This document shows positions 47,640 through 56,870 of a DNA stretch of 64,000 bases, piece by piece (the stretch's first letter is position 1; each line of letters starts with the position of its first letter). Position numbers and translations under genes: made by a program. Origin of the DNA: Muribaculaceae bacterium (GTDB lineage: Bacteria > Bacteroidota > Bacteroidia > Bacteroidales > Muribaculaceae); the NCBI GenBank assembly GCA_017621055.1, contig JAGATX010000004.1, forward strand, positions 62,001 through 126,000, written 5' to 3'. Below the pieces are notes generated by a model. The model was given only the letters and a program-made list of their open reading frames with translations, did not search any database and had not been told where the DNA came from.

Positions 47640-48200
47640 TCAGTTCACGGGGCGCTGATATGTGAGGTTGTAGAGGTATGGCTGCACGTCGGTCATCTCG
47701 TCGACGATGCCCACCTGACTTTTTATCACCAGATTTACCTCGCAGTCTACGGGCAGGAACTTGAGCGGGTACTGAATGCCCTGTCCCCACTGGTAGGAGC
47801 CCTGCATGCGGAAGTTGTTGTAGCGGAACCAGTAGGCCATAAGCGAGATGTTGTTACCGGCACCGGCAGGGAGTTTGCCGTTGACGTAGGATGCCAGACC
47901 GTAGCGGGTGTAGCGGAAGTAGATGAGTTCGTCGTCGGTGGCGCGGTTGCCTTCGGTGCCGGGGTTGAGAACCTGCATGTAAAGGTATCCGTCGTCATCG
48001 AGGCGATAATAAGGTGCGTCGGGGCCGTATTCGAACACCGAGTCTTCGGGGATGGAGAGTTCCACGCGCTGGTCGGCAAGGAAGTTGTTGACGTTGCGGT
48101 CCTCTTTTGCGAGCAGGTCGGCATAGCTCTCGGAGTCGCTGCACGACACTGCGGCGGCCATGGCGACGGCAAGAAGTATGAGGTTTACTATATATTTCAT
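47640..48200 (-). CDS. DUF4827-type lipoprotein
   Basis: 186-residue lipoprotein. The signal peptide MKYIVNLILLAVAMAAAVSC has its lipobox Cys at residue 20. The body (FLADQRVELSIPEDSVFEYG and later FLPVDCEVNLVIKSQVGI) resembles the FKBP-like DUF4827 family of Bacteroidales. Catalytic activity is unproven. It lies 16 bases after nrnA and 52 before glmM in a minus-strand run. The start at 48200 is set by the signal peptide. Confidence 0.8.
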   Translation of the reverse strand: MKYIVNLILLAVAMAAAVSCSDSESYADLLAKEDRNVNNFLADQRVELSIPEDSVFEYGPDAPYYRLDDDGYLYMQVLNPGTEGNRATDDELIYFRYTRYGLASYVNGKLPAGAGNNISLMAYWFRYNNFRMQGSYQWGQGIQYPLKFLPVDCEVNLVIKSQVGIVDEMTDVQPYLYNLTYQRPVN

Positions 48201-48216
48201 TGCGGGAATGTGGTGA

Positions 48217-49254
48217 TTATTCTTTGTCGGTGATGTATTTCTTTTTGTTTTCGTCCAGCAGGGAGCGGAAAAAAGCGGCGGCGTCGTCGAGGGTGCCGTG
48301 AAAGTCGCCGCCGGCAGCATTGAGGTGACCGCCGCCCCCGAAATGGTCGGCGCACACGGCGTTTACGGGGAAGGTGCCGCGGCTGCGCATCGACACGCGT
48401 ATGCAGTCGGCCTCCTCGCGCATGAATGCGCTGTAATAGATGCCGGGAATTGCCAGCGGGATGTTCACCAGGCCTTCGGTGTCGCCCTTGGTGTAATGAA
48501 AGCGGTTGAGCTCGGCGCGCGACAGGGTTATAAGTGCCGCGTGGGCGTCGGGGTATACTTCCATTTTTTCGCCTAAGGCGTAGCCCCGCAGTTTGAGGCA
48601 GTTGGCGCTGAAGGTATTGAAGAGCCGCTCGTAGAGCGCCTGCTTGTCGGCGCCTTTCCTGATGAGTTCGGCCACGACGATGTACATATCGGGGTCGGTG
48701 GCGTTGTAGGCGAAGTTGCCGGTGTCGGTCATCATGCCGGCGAGGATACACGTGGCGGCGTTGCGGTCGATGAGGTTGAATAGCTCCAGACGGCAGAACA
48801 GGCGGAACAGCAGGTAGGCTGTGGCAGCCATATCCGGATATGAGAATACCACTTTGGCGTCGATATCAGGGTCGAGATGATGGTCGACAAGTATTTTCGG
48901 GGCCTTGCTGCTGCGCAGGAGGTCTTCAAGACGTCCCACGCGCGAGGGTTCGTTGAAGTCGAGGCACAGAACCACGTCGGCTTTGTCGAAAAGCTCGGCG
49001 GCAAAGTCGGAATATCGTGAGGCGTCGACAATCTCCTTCGCGCCGGGGAGGGTGCGCAGGTTTGCCAGATAAGCGTCGGGGATGAGGACATGCACATCCT
49101 TGCCCAGTGCGCCGAACACGTGCATTGCTGCCAGTGACGAGCCTATGGCATCGCCGTCGGGGCTGCTGTGGGTAACCACAAGGACGTTGTGCGCCGGTTC
49201 GAGCAACGCGGCGGCGCGGCGCACGTCGTTTTCGTTGATTATTCGCGAAATCAT
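48217..49254 (-). CDS. nrnA: DHH-family oligoribonuclease / pAp phosphatase
   Basis: 345-residue DHH/DHHA1 phosphoesterase. Motif I is HSSPDGDAIGSS, the DHH motif is VDHHLDPDID, and the C-terminal DHHA1 glycine motif is FGGGGHLNAAGG. NrnA finishes RNA decay by degrading short oligonucleotides and removes 3'-phosphoadenosine-5'-phosphate. Start 49254 (MISRIINEND) follows the family and lies just past the promoter. Confidence 0.93.
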   Translation of the reverse strand: MISRIINENDVRRAAALLEPAHNVLVVTHSSPDGDAIGSSLAAMHVFGALGKDVHVLIPDAYLANLRTLPGAKEIVDASRYSDFAAELFDKADVVLCLDFNEPSRVGRLEDLLRSSKAPKILVDHHLDPDIDAKVVFSYPDMAATAYLLFRLFCRLELFNLIDRNAATCILAGMMTDTGNFAYNATDPDMYIVVAELIRKGADKQALYERLFNTFSANCLKLRGYALGEKMEVYPDAHAALITLSRAELNRFHYTKGDTEGLVNIPLAIPGIYYSAFMREEADCIRVSMRSRGTFPVNAVCADHFGGGGHLNAAGGDFHGTLDDAAAFFRSLLDENKKKYITDKE

Positions 49255-49262
49255 AATTATCG

Positions 49263-49294
49263 CAAAGGTACGAAAAGCGACAAAATCTCGCAAA
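49263..49294 (-). promoter_or_regulatory. Promoter of nrnA
   Basis: Minus-strand TTTG (49291-49294), 20 bases, TACCTTTG (49263-49270), both perfect. The -7 box is only 8 bases from the start codon, so the transcript could be almost leaderless. The -33 box overlaps the T-tract of the flavodoxin terminator. Confidence 0.68.
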
Positions 49295-49331
49295 AAAAAT
49301 CCTTGCCGGCGTTGCTCGAACGACGGCAAGG
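49293..49331 (-). terminator. Terminator of the flavodoxin gene
   Basis: CCTTGCCG (49301-49308) pairs perfectly with CGGCAAGG (49324-49331). On the minus strand it is followed by A then a run of eight T. Confidence 0.85.
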
Positions 49332-49409
49332 AGTGCGAAGGATTATGTGTAAATAATTACTTTGCAAAAGGTTGACGGCCCGGTGGAGCAATGCCATCTT
49401 CCCGGGCGG

Positions 49410-49910
49410 TTAAGCTTTTTTAATTCTTTGAGCCCATTCGGCGATGCGTTGGTCGGTGAACTGCGGGTAGTTGTTCTCGTCGAGTGCAAGCCCCATCATC
49501 AGCCCGTCGGGCAGAAGTGCCTCGGAGTGGCTGAATTCGTAGCCGTCGGCGGGGTAGTGGCCCGTGAAAGTCGCGCCGGTGTGTTCCAGGGCATTGTGCA
49601 GCTTGGCGATGGCATCGCAGAAGGTGTCGGCCATGCCGACGTCGCCGGTGCCGAAGAGTGCCACGGTGTGGCCTTTGAGATCAAGGGCGGAAGCGCCGTC
49701 GAGAAAGTCGTACCAGTCATCCTCGAGGTCGCCGGAGCCGTGGGTCGACGAGCCTAAGACGAGCAGTTTGTAGTCGGCGAGCGCCGTGGGTGCCGTGTCG
49801 GCCACGTTATGGACGTCCCCGGCCGGTACGCCCAGCGCTTTGGCGAGGCGGTTGGCTATGTCGGCGGTCACGCCCGTGGCGGAGCCGTAGAATATTCCGA
49901 TATTTTTCAT
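49410..49910 (-). CDS. fldA: Flavodoxin
   Basis: 166-residue long-chain flavodoxin carrying FMN as a one-electron carrier, an alternative to ferredoxin. The phosphate loop is FYGSATGVTADIA (residues 8-20), and flavin-stacking segments include LGSSTHGSGDLEDDWYDF and LFGTGDVGM. The end is the usual helix with ITEWAQ-like EWAQRIKKA. It is monocistronic with a strong terminator. Confidence 0.96.
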   Translation of the reverse strand: MKNIGIFYGSATGVTADIANRLAKALGVPAGDVHNVADTAPTALADYKLLVLGSSTHGSGDLEDDWYDFLDGASALDLKGHTVALFGTGDVGMADTFCDAIAKLHNALEHTGATFTGHYPADGYEFSHSEALLPDGLMMGLALDENNYPQFTDQRIAEWAQRIKKA

Positions 49911-49974
49911 CTTAAAGGATATTTTTCAGTTCAAAAGGTGTTTTGGAATATAACACGGGCTTTCGCCAAGATGT

Positions 49975-50793
49975 TCACCGTAGTGATATTTCGGCGCGAC
50001 GGTTCTGGGCGTCGGTGGAGTAGGCGTCGGTGGCGCCGCATGCATGCGTGTGGATGTGTCCGGGGTCTACGCCGTGGCTGCACAGATACTGTTTGACGGC
50101 ATCGGCGCGCCGTGCGCTGAGGCGGTCATTGTACGAGCTGCGTCCGTTGGGGTCGGTATATGCATCGATATCCACGTCGGCACCCGTAGCGGCGGCTTGT
50201 GCTGCCAGAGCGTCGAGGGCGTCGCTGGCGGGTATCTCTGCCGAGTCATAGGCAAAGAGGTATACCACCGGCTCTGCTGAAGCAGCCGCGCTGCCCGTTG
50301 CCGTTGCGGCGGTTTTCTTGGGAGCCTGGTCCACATTGGCGGCCGTGGCCACATTGCTTGTCATTATTACCTCGTCGGCAGTTTCCAGCGAAGGTTCGTA
50401 TGGAGAGTTGAACGGATCGGGGACGGCTATTTCGCTCGTGCCTATGGGGGCGTTGGCGCCGGGCTGGTTGAAATAGTCGGCCGTGGGTGCCATCTTCACG
50501 GCGGCGGTGGTGGTGGCGTCGGGCAGCGGCGAGTTGTCGGTGCCGAACCAGAGGTAGCACCCCACGCCGAAGGCCAGACCAAGGATTATGGCTGCGCCAT
50601 AGCGCACGCCGTGTGGCGTTTCGTCGACATCGGCAGTTACTGCCGGCACGTCGACGTTATCATCGTCGGTAGGCCCGGCAATGCGTGCCGGCTCTGGATG
50701 GGCGGCGAGTTTGCCCTGCTCGGGGTGTGCCGCCAGGCTCTTTTTGCCCTTGAGGTCATCGGACCCCATGGAGGCGTTTCTGCTTTCTGTCAT
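49975..50793 (-). CDS. OmpA-domain protein with single membrane anchor
   Basis: 272-residue protein without a cleavable signal. Residues 1-70 are polar, followed by one membrane helix (AAIILGLAFGVGCYLWF, about 80-97), a low-complexity periplasmic linker (100-180) and an OmpA/MotB C-terminal domain with YDSAEIPASDALDALA, DPNGRSSYNDRLSARRADA and RRAEISLR. The domain should bind peptidoglycan. The topology, with a cytoplasmic N-terminus and inner-membrane anchor, is MotB-like rather than a beta-barrel OmpA. No motor gene is near. Start 50793 is preferred over the longer frame. Confidence 0.85.
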   Translation of the reverse strand: MTESRNASMGSDDLKGKKSLAAHPEQGKLAAHPEPARIAGPTDDDNVDVPAVTADVDETPHGVRYGAAIILGLAFGVGCYLWFGTDNSPLPDATTTAAVKMAPTADYFNQPGANAPIGTSEIAVPDPFNSPYEPSLETADEVIMTSNVATAANVDQAPKKTAATATGSAAASAEPVVYLFAYDSAEIPASDALDALAAQAAATGADVDIDAYTDPNGRSSYNDRLSARRADAVKQYLCSHGVDPGHIHTHACGATDAYSTDAQNRRAEISLR

Positions 50794-50938
50794 AGTGGTT
50801 TGAATTTTGGTATGTTTACTATTAAACAAATGCCGGCGACTGTGAGTTCTTTGAGAGACGAACATAAAAAAAGCTACATATATTTAAAAATATTCATACG
50901 CCGGAGCGGTTTTCAGTGAAAAAATGCGTAAATTTGCA

Positions 50939-50946
50939 CTCGAAAA
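50939..50946 (+). promoter_or_regulatory. -7 promoter box of purH
   Basis: TAAATTTG, an exact match, lies 11 bases before the chosen purH start. A TTTC at 50911-50914 is a possible but distant -33 box. Its position rules against the upstream ATG at 50924. Confidence 0.5.
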
Positions 50947-50956
50947 TATTGAGACA

Positions 50957-52492
50957 ATGAAACAAATCCGCCGCGCGCTCATTTCTGTATACGATAAAGA
51001 AGGCATCCTCCCCATAGCCCGGGCACTCAAAGCCGAGGGCGTGGAAATCCTTTCTACCGGAGGCACACGTAATTTTTTGAACGATAATGGCATTGACTGC
51101 ACAGCCATCGAGGATCTTACCGGCTACCCGTCGATACTCGGCGGCCGCGTCAAGACCCTGCACCCGGCGGTGTTCGGCGGTATCCTTGCCCGCCGCGACA
51201 ATGCCGGCGACCTGACCGAGCTCGACCGCTACGGCATCGGCATGGTCGATCTCGTGGTTGTCGACCTCTATCCTTTTGAGGCCACCGTTGCCTCGGGAGC
51301 CTGCCGCGCCGATATAATCGAAAAAATAGATATCGGCGGAATATCGCTCATCCGCGCCGCCGCCAAGAACAGCGCCGACACCGTGATAGTACCCTCGAAG
51401 AACGAGTACGGCTATCTTCAGGGCATGCTCGACGCCCACGGCGCCTCCAGTACCGACGAGGAACGCCGTTTTCTGGCCTTCCGCGCCTTTGCCGTGAGCA
51501 GCGCCTACGACAGCGCAATCTGCAACTGGTTCTCGGCCGACGCCGACCTGCAGCCCGGCAAATTCTCGGCACTGCGTATTGCCGTCGACGGCGCAAAAGC
51601 GCTGCGCTACGGCGAGAACCCCCACCAGGAGGCCTGCTGGTACGGCGACTTCGACGCCGCCTTCACCCAGCTCCACGGCAAGGAGATTTCATATAATAAT
51701 TTTCTGGATATCGATGCCGCCACGGCGCTCATCGACGAATTTGCCGACAGTCCCACCGTGGCCATCCTCAAACACAACAACGCCTGCGGCCTTGCCTGCC
51801 GGCCCACCGTCGCCGAAGCCTGGACCGACGCCCTGGCCGCCGACCCCGTGAGCGCTTTCGGCGGCGTGATAGCCGTGAACCGCCCCGTAACCGCCGATGC
51901 CGCCGCCGAAATAGGAAAGATATTCTTCGAGGTGCTCATCGCTCCCGATTTCAGCGACGACGCCCTCGCAATCCTTGAACAGAAAAAGAACCGCATACTG
52001 CTCAAACGCCACCATACGGCACCGGCAGCCATGCGTCTGCGCTCGGCCCTGGGCGGCGTGCTGGTGCAGCAGAACGACTGCAAGACGGAGACGGCCGATG
52101 ACCTGAAGCTCGTTGCCGGCGACACCCCCGCCGCCGACGTGGCCGCCGATATGCTCTTCGCCAACAAGATTGTGAAGCACTCCAAGAGCAACGCCATTGT
52201 CCTTGCCCGTCATGGGCGCCTGTTGGCCTCCGGCGTGGGCCAGACCTCGCGCGTGGACGCCCTTAAGCAAGCCATAGCCAAGGCCCGAGCCTTCAATATG
52301 CCGCTGGAGGGTGCCGTCATGGCCTCCGACGCCTTTTTCCCCTTTGCCGACTGCGTGGAAATCGCCCACGACGCCGGCGTGGACGCCGTGATACAGCCCG
52401 GCGGCTCCATCCGCGACACCGACTCGGTGGATTACTGCCGCAACCACGGAATGACCATGGTTATGACCGGCTTCCGCCACTTCCGCCACTGA
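50957..52492 (+). CDS. purH: Bifunctional AICAR transformylase / IMP cyclohydrolase
   Basis: 511-residue enzyme for the last two steps of IMP synthesis. The N-terminal MGS-like cyclohydrolase domain has ALISVYDKEGI, LSTGGTRNFL and GGRVKTLHPAVFGGIL. The transformylase domain carries KHNNACGLAC and ends HDAGVDAVIQPGGSIRD. Start 50957 (MKQIRRALISVYDK) agrees with the family. It stands before mreB in the order usual for Bacteroidales, with 56 bases between. Confidence 0.97.
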   Translation: MKQIRRALISVYDKEGILPIARALKAEGVEILSTGGTRNFLNDNGIDCTAIEDLTGYPSILGGRVKTLHPAVFGGILARRDNAGDLTELDRYGIGMVDLVVVDLYPFEATVASGACRADIIEKIDIGGISLIRAAAKNSADTVIVPSKNEYGYLQGMLDAHGASSTDEERRFLAFRAFAVSSAYDSAICNWFSADADLQPGKFSALRIAVDGAKALRYGENPHQEACWYGDFDAAFTQLHGKEISYNNFLDIDAATALIDEFADSPTVAILKHNNACGLACRPTVAEAWTDALAADPVSAFGGVIAVNRPVTADAAAEIGKIFFEVLIAPDFSDDALAILEQKKNRILLKRHHTAPAAMRLRSALGGVLVQQNDCKTETADDLKLVAGDTPAADVAADMLFANKIVKHSKSNAIVLARHGRLLASGVGQTSRVDALKQAIAKARAFNMPLEGAVMASDAFFPFADCVEIAHDAGVDAVIQPGGSIRDTDSVDYCRNHGMTMVMTGFRHFRH

Positions 52493-52548
52493 TTGTACTT
52501 AAAGAATTATAGAATACCCTCTCCCCACACTAACAAACGAAAAGAAGA

Positions 52549-53568
52549 ATGAGACTTTTCTCTCTTACAAAGGAAATAGCAATCGATCTTGGCACCGCCA
52601 ACACGATTATTATACATAACGACAAGATAGTCATCAACGAGCCGTCGATAGTGGCGCTCGACAACCGCACCGACAAGCTCATAGCCGTGGGCAAGGAAGC
52701 CCATCAGATGGAGGGCAAGGTCAACCCCGGCATACGCACCATCCGCCCGCTGCGCAAGGGCGTGATTGCCGACTTCAACGCCGCCGAGCTGATGATACGC
52801 GGTCTGGTGAAGAAAGCCAGCACTAAGAACAACTGGTTCTCGCCGTCGCTGCGCATGGTGGTTGGCATACCTTCGGGTTCCACCGAAGTGGAGGTGCGCG
52901 CCGTGCGCGATTCCTCGGAGCATGCCGACGGCCGCGACGTATACATGATTCACGAGCCCATGGCCGCCGCGCTCGGCATAGGTCTCGATGTGGAGGCTCC
53001 CCAGGGCCACATGATTGTGGATATCGGCGGCGGTACCACCGAAATCGCCGTTATCTCTCTTGGCGGCATAGTGTCGAACAAGAGCATACAGGTTGCCGGC
53101 GATGACCTCACCGACGATATCCTCAACCATATGCGCCGCGCTCATAATATTAAGGTAGGTGTGCGTACCGCCGAGCAAATCAAGATGCACGTGGGGTCGG
53201 CGCTCACCGAACTCGAAAATCCGCCCGAGGACTATGTTGTGCACGGCCCCAACCTTATGACGGCCCTGCCTCTGGAAGTGCCCGTAAGCTATCAGGAGAT
53301 ATGCCACTGCATCGAGAAAACCATCTCCAAAATCGAGGCCGCCGTGCTGAGCGCTCTCGAGCAGACACCCCCCGAACTCTACGCCGACATTGTGCGCAAC
53401 GGCATATGGCTTGCCGGCGGCGGCGCACTGCTGCGTGGCCTCGACAAGCGCCTCATCGATAAAATCGGCATCCAGTTCCATATCGCCGATGACCCCCTGC
53501 TCTGCGTAGCAAAGGGTACCGGCGTGGCGCTCAAGAACATACATCGTTTCTCTTTCCTGATACGCTGA
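52549..53568 (+). CDS. mreB: Rod shape-determining actin homologue MreB
   Basis: 339-residue actin-like ATPase forming filaments under the membrane that guide cell-wall synthesis. ATP-binding motifs are IDLGTANTIIIH (phosphate 1), MIVDIGGGTTEIAVIS (phosphate 2) and LAGGGALLRGLDK (adenosine). The N-terminus MRLFSLTKEI fits the family. It is the first gene of mreBCD-mrdA-rodA, and the next gene starts 25 bases after it. Confidence 0.97.
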   Translation: MRLFSLTKEIAIDLGTANTIIIHNDKIVINEPSIVALDNRTDKLIAVGKEAHQMEGKVNPGIRTIRPLRKGVIADFNAAELMIRGLVKKASTKNNWFSPSLRMVVGIPSGSTEVEVRAVRDSSEHADGRDVYMIHEPMAAALGIGLDVEAPQGHMIVDIGGGTTEIAVISLGGIVSNKSIQVAGDDLTDDILNHMRRAHNIKVGVRTAEQIKMHVGSALTELENPPEDYVVHGPNLMTALPLEVPVSYQEICHCIEKTISKIEAAVLSALEQTPPELYADIVRNGIWLAGGGALLRGLDKRLIDKIGIQFHIADDPLLCVAKGTGVALKNIHRFSFLIR

Positions 53569-53593
53569 CGGCTGCCTCCGCCGGCCACCTGCC

Positions 53594-54463
53594 TTGAGAG
53601 AGCTCTTCCGTTTTCTGGTAAGGAACAGCAAATGGTTTGTCTTCGTGTTTTTCGCGACGATAAGCTGCGTGTTGCTATTCAACAGCAGCCCTTACCACCA
53701 CCATCTCTACCTCACCTCCGCCGGCGCGATGGCATCGAGTGTTTACAAAACATCCGGAAACGTTACCTCGTACTTCAACCTGCGCGACATAAACGACGAC
53801 CTCAACCGCCGCAATGCCGAGCTGCAGGCCGAGATAGGGCGCCTGCGACAGACCCTCACCGAATATCGCGAGGTGAATTACACCGACACCCTCGTTCCTG
53901 ACAGCGGCATGGCGCCATTCCGCTATATCGTGGCCCATGTCATCAACAACTCGATATCGCGGCCTTATAACTACATCACCCTGGACCGCGGCACCGCCGA
54001 CGGCATACGTCCCGAGCTCGGTGTTATCGACGGCAACGGCGTGGTGGGCATTGTCAGCAATGTCGGCGCCGGCAGCGCCCGCGTCATCTCGCTGCTAAAC
54101 CCCAACTTCCGCCTCAGCTGCAAGTTGAGGAGCACCGATTATTTCGGCTCGCTGGTGTGGGACGGCAAATCGCCCGACGAGGCACTCCTCGAGGAACTGC
54201 CCCGCCACACGGTGTTCGAAATCGGCGATACGGTGGTGACCAGCGGCTTCTCGGCGGTGTTCCCCGCCGGCATCCCCGTGGGCGTCATCACCGCCAGCGA
54301 GGGCGACAGAACGCAGAATTTCTTTACCTTGCGCGTGCGGCTGTTCGCCGACTTCTCCACCCTCGGCAACGTTCAGGTCATAATAAACAATCAGGCCGAC
54401 GAACTCCGCGCCCTCACCGCCGGCGAGGAGAACGACGCCAAGCGTAATCCCTTCGGTCAATAG
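53594..54463 (+). CDS. mreC: Rod shape-determining protein MreC
   Basis: 289-residue bitopic inner-membrane protein. An N-terminal membrane helix (about 14-32, FVFVFFATISCVLLF) precedes a periplasmic coiled coil (60-95) and the beta domain with DRGTADGIRPELGVIDGNGVVG. MreC links MreB to the elongation synthases. The start is TTG at 53594, as the expected N-terminus RELFRFLVRNSKW begins there with no ATG at that site. Confidence 0.94.
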   Translation: MRELFRFLVRNSKWFVFVFFATISCVLLFNSSPYHHHLYLTSAGAMASSVYKTSGNVTSYFNLRDINDDLNRRNAELQAEIGRLRQTLTEYREVNYTDTLVPDSGMAPFRYIVAHVINNSISRPYNYITLDRGTADGIRPELGVIDGNGVVGIVSNVGAGSARVISLLNPNFRLSCKLRSTDYFGSLVWDGKSPDEALLEELPRHTVFEIGDTVVTSGFSAVFPAGIPVGVITASEGDRTQNFFTLRVRLFADFSTLGNVQVIINNQADELRALTAGEENDAKRNPFGQ

Positions 54464-54476
54464 CCCTGCCGCGACA

Positions 54477-54986
54477 ATGACAAAGTATGCTATCAAATAT
54501 GCACTGATGTTCGTCATCCTGGTGGTGGCGCAGGCCGTTGTGTTCAATCATATGGTTCTCTTCGGCGTGGCCGTGCCACTGGTGTTCCTCTACCTCATCA
54601 TCTCACTGCCGGTGACCGTCGGCACGAACATCAGCGTCGCACTGGGATTCCTGGCCGGTCTGGCAGTGGATGTTTTCTGCGATACTCCCGGCCTCAACGC
54701 CCTGTGCTGCACCATCCTTGCCTTTGTCCGCAAACCGATGTTCCATCTGTACGTGAGCTATGACGATGACCTGGCGGGACACTCCCCGTCGTCGCTATCG
54801 ATGGGTCATTTCATCTTTATGAAGTACCTGCTCACCATGGTGGCACTCTACTGCCTGATGGTTTTCGGCATCGAGGCCATGCAGGTGTTCACCCTGCGTG
54901 CCCTCGTGCGCATAGTAGCCTCCACGGCCTATACTTTTGTGCTGCTCTATGCTCTGGATTGCCTGTCGTTGCGCAGCCGCGAGTAG
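54477..54986 (+). CDS. mreD: Rod shape-determining protein MreD
   Basis: 169-residue polytopic membrane protein with about five hydrophobic segments. A typical conserved stretch is GFLAGLAVDVFCDTPGLNAL. It is the third partner of the elongation complex. It begins 13 bases after mreC. Sequence conservation in this family is low, and the call is supported by position. Confidence 0.92.
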   Translation: MTKYAIKYALMFVILVVAQAVVFNHMVLFGVAVPLVFLYLIISLPVTVGTNISVALGFLAGLAVDVFCDTPGLNALCCTILAFVRKPMFHLYVSYDDDLAGHSPSSLSMGHFIFMKYLLTMVALYCLMVFGIEAMQVFTLRALVRIVASTAYTFVLLYALDCLSLRSRE

Positions 54987-55022
54987 GGCAGTGTATCCCT
55001 ATATGTCTTCCTGCTTTTTACC

Positions 55023-56870
55023 TTGAGAAAGAACTACGAACTCGAAAAAAGAAAGTATATCATCGGTGGCTTCATAGTCATCGTGGCTCTCGTATACCTT
55101 GTGCGTCTGTTCGACCTCCAGATCAACGACGCGAAGTACAAACAGAGCGCCGACTCGAATGCTTTCCTCAAGAAAACCGTATATCCTTCGCGCGGACTCG
55201 TATACGACCGCAACGGCGAGCTGGTGGTCTTCAATCAGCCGGCCTACGACGTGATGATGATACCTCGCGACGTTCATCCCTTCGACACCCTCGATTTCTG
55301 CGCCACGCTCAACATCACGCCAGATGACCTCAACCGGCGCCTCGACGATATGCGCCGTTCGGCCGGATATTCCACATACACACCCCAGCGTCTTCTGGCT
55401 CAGCTATCCGTGCAGGACTATGGGCGCCTGCAGGAAAAACTGTACCGCTTTCCGGGATTTTTCATCCAGAAGAGGATACTGCGGCAGTACAACCACCCCA
55501 CGGCCGCCAATGTGCTGGGCAATATCCGCGAGGTTAACGCCGACGATATAGAGCGCGACGACTACTACTCGCCGGGCGATTACACCGGCGACCTCGGTAT
55601 CGAGAAAAGTTACGAGACGTATCTGCGCGGCGTCAAGGGCGTGGAAGTGCTCATGCGCGACGCCCACGGCCGTATTCAGGGCCGGTACGAGGACGGCGCT
55701 CACGATGTGGCGCCGGTTTCGGGCCGCGACCTGCGCCTGAGTCTCGACATCGGTCTGCAGATGTATGCCGAGAGTCTTATGGTGGGAAAACGCGGAGCCG
55801 TGGTGGCAATCGAGCCGGAAACCGGCGAAATCCTCTGCATGGTGTCGATGCCGAGTTACGATCCCACGCTGCTGGTAGGCCGTCAGCGCGGCGTCAACTA
55901 CCGGGCGCTGGTGCAGGACAATTCCTGGCCTCTGTTCGACCGCGCTCTCATGGGCGCATATCCTCCCGGCTCCACCTTCAAGCCCACACAGGGCCTCATC
56001 TTCCTTCAGGAAGGTATCATAACCCTCGAGACAACGTACCCGTGCTCCCACGGATATATCAGCGGCGGTCTGCGCGTGGGCTGCCACGGCCATGCCTCGC
56101 CGCTGCCGCTGAAGCCTGCAATCCAGACCTCGTGCAACGCCTTTTTCTGCTGGGGCTTCAAGGCCATGATCGACAAGCGCTCCAAATACGGCACCTCCGC
56201 CGCCGCATTCGAGGTTTGGAAACACCATCTTGTCAGCATGGGCTACGGCTACAAGCTCGGCGTCGACCTTCCCGGCGAGAGCCGCGGTTTTCTGCCTAAC
56301 GACAGGTTCTACAACCGTTTCTACGGCGAGGGGCACTGGAGCGCCAACACCGTGATTTCCGTGGCGATAGGCCAGGGTGAAATTCTGGCCACTCCACTGC
56401 AGATTGCCAATCTGTCGGCGACGATAGCCAACCGCGGACACTTCATCACTCCTCATGTGGTGAAGGAAATTCAGGACACCGTCATGCCCGTGGAGTTTCT
56501 GCAGCGCCATTATCCCACCATCGAGGCACGTCATTACGATGCCATCGCCGAAGGTATGCGCATGGCTGTCACCGGCGGAACATGCCGGCGTGCCGCTATC
56601 CCCGGCATCGAGGTATGCGGCAAGACGGGAACAGCCCAGAACCCCCACGGCAAGGACCACTCGGCTTTCATGGGTTTCGCGCCTTATCAGAACCCCAGAA
56701 TCGCTGTCGCCGTCTATGTCGAAAACGGTGGCTGGGGTGCCACCTACGGCGTGCCCATCGGCTCGCTGGTGATGGAAAAATATCTAACAGGCACCATAGC
56801 TCCTGAGCGTAAGCCCATGGAGTCTATGATGATGAATTCTTCGATAATCTATGCCAATACGCAGAGATAA
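55023..56870 (+). CDS. mrdA: Penicillin-binding protein 2 (elongation transpeptidase)
   Basis: 615-residue class B PBP. A membrane anchor (about 12-32) is followed by the pedestal domain with YPSRGLVYDRNGE and the transpeptidase domain. The active-site SxxK is in PPGSTFKPTQG, the SxN-like motif is around SCNAFF, and the KTG motif is CGKTGTAQNPHGKDH. It crosslinks peptidoglycan during elongation together with RodA. The start is TTG at 55023 (RKNYELEKRKYII). rodA begins 20 bases before its stop. Confidence 0.95.
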   Translation: MRKNYELEKRKYIIGGFIVIVALVYLVRLFDLQINDAKYKQSADSNAFLKKTVYPSRGLVYDRNGELVVFNQPAYDVMMIPRDVHPFDTLDFCATLNITPDDLNRRLDDMRRSAGYSTYTPQRLLAQLSVQDYGRLQEKLYRFPGFFIQKRILRQYNHPTAANVLGNIREVNADDIERDDYYSPGDYTGDLGIEKSYETYLRGVKGVEVLMRDAHGRIQGRYEDGAHDVAPVSGRDLRLSLDIGLQMYAESLMVGKRGAVVAIEPETGEILCMVSMPSYDPTLLVGRQRGVNYRALVQDNSWPLFDRALMGAYPPGSTFKPTQGLIFLQEGIITLETTYPCSHGYISGGLRVGCHGHASPLPLKPAIQTSCNAFFCWGFKAMIDKRSKYGTSAAAFEVWKHHLVSMGYGYKLGVDLPGESRGFLPNDRFYNRFYGEGHWSANTVISVAIGQGEILATPLQIANLSATIANRGHFITPHVVKEIQDTVMPVEFLQRHYPTIEARHYDAIAEGMRMAVTGGTCRRAAIPGIEVCGKTGTAQNPHGKDHSAFMGFAPYQNPRIAVAVYVENGGWGATYGVPIGSLVMEKYLTGTIAPERKPMESMMMNSSIIYANTQR

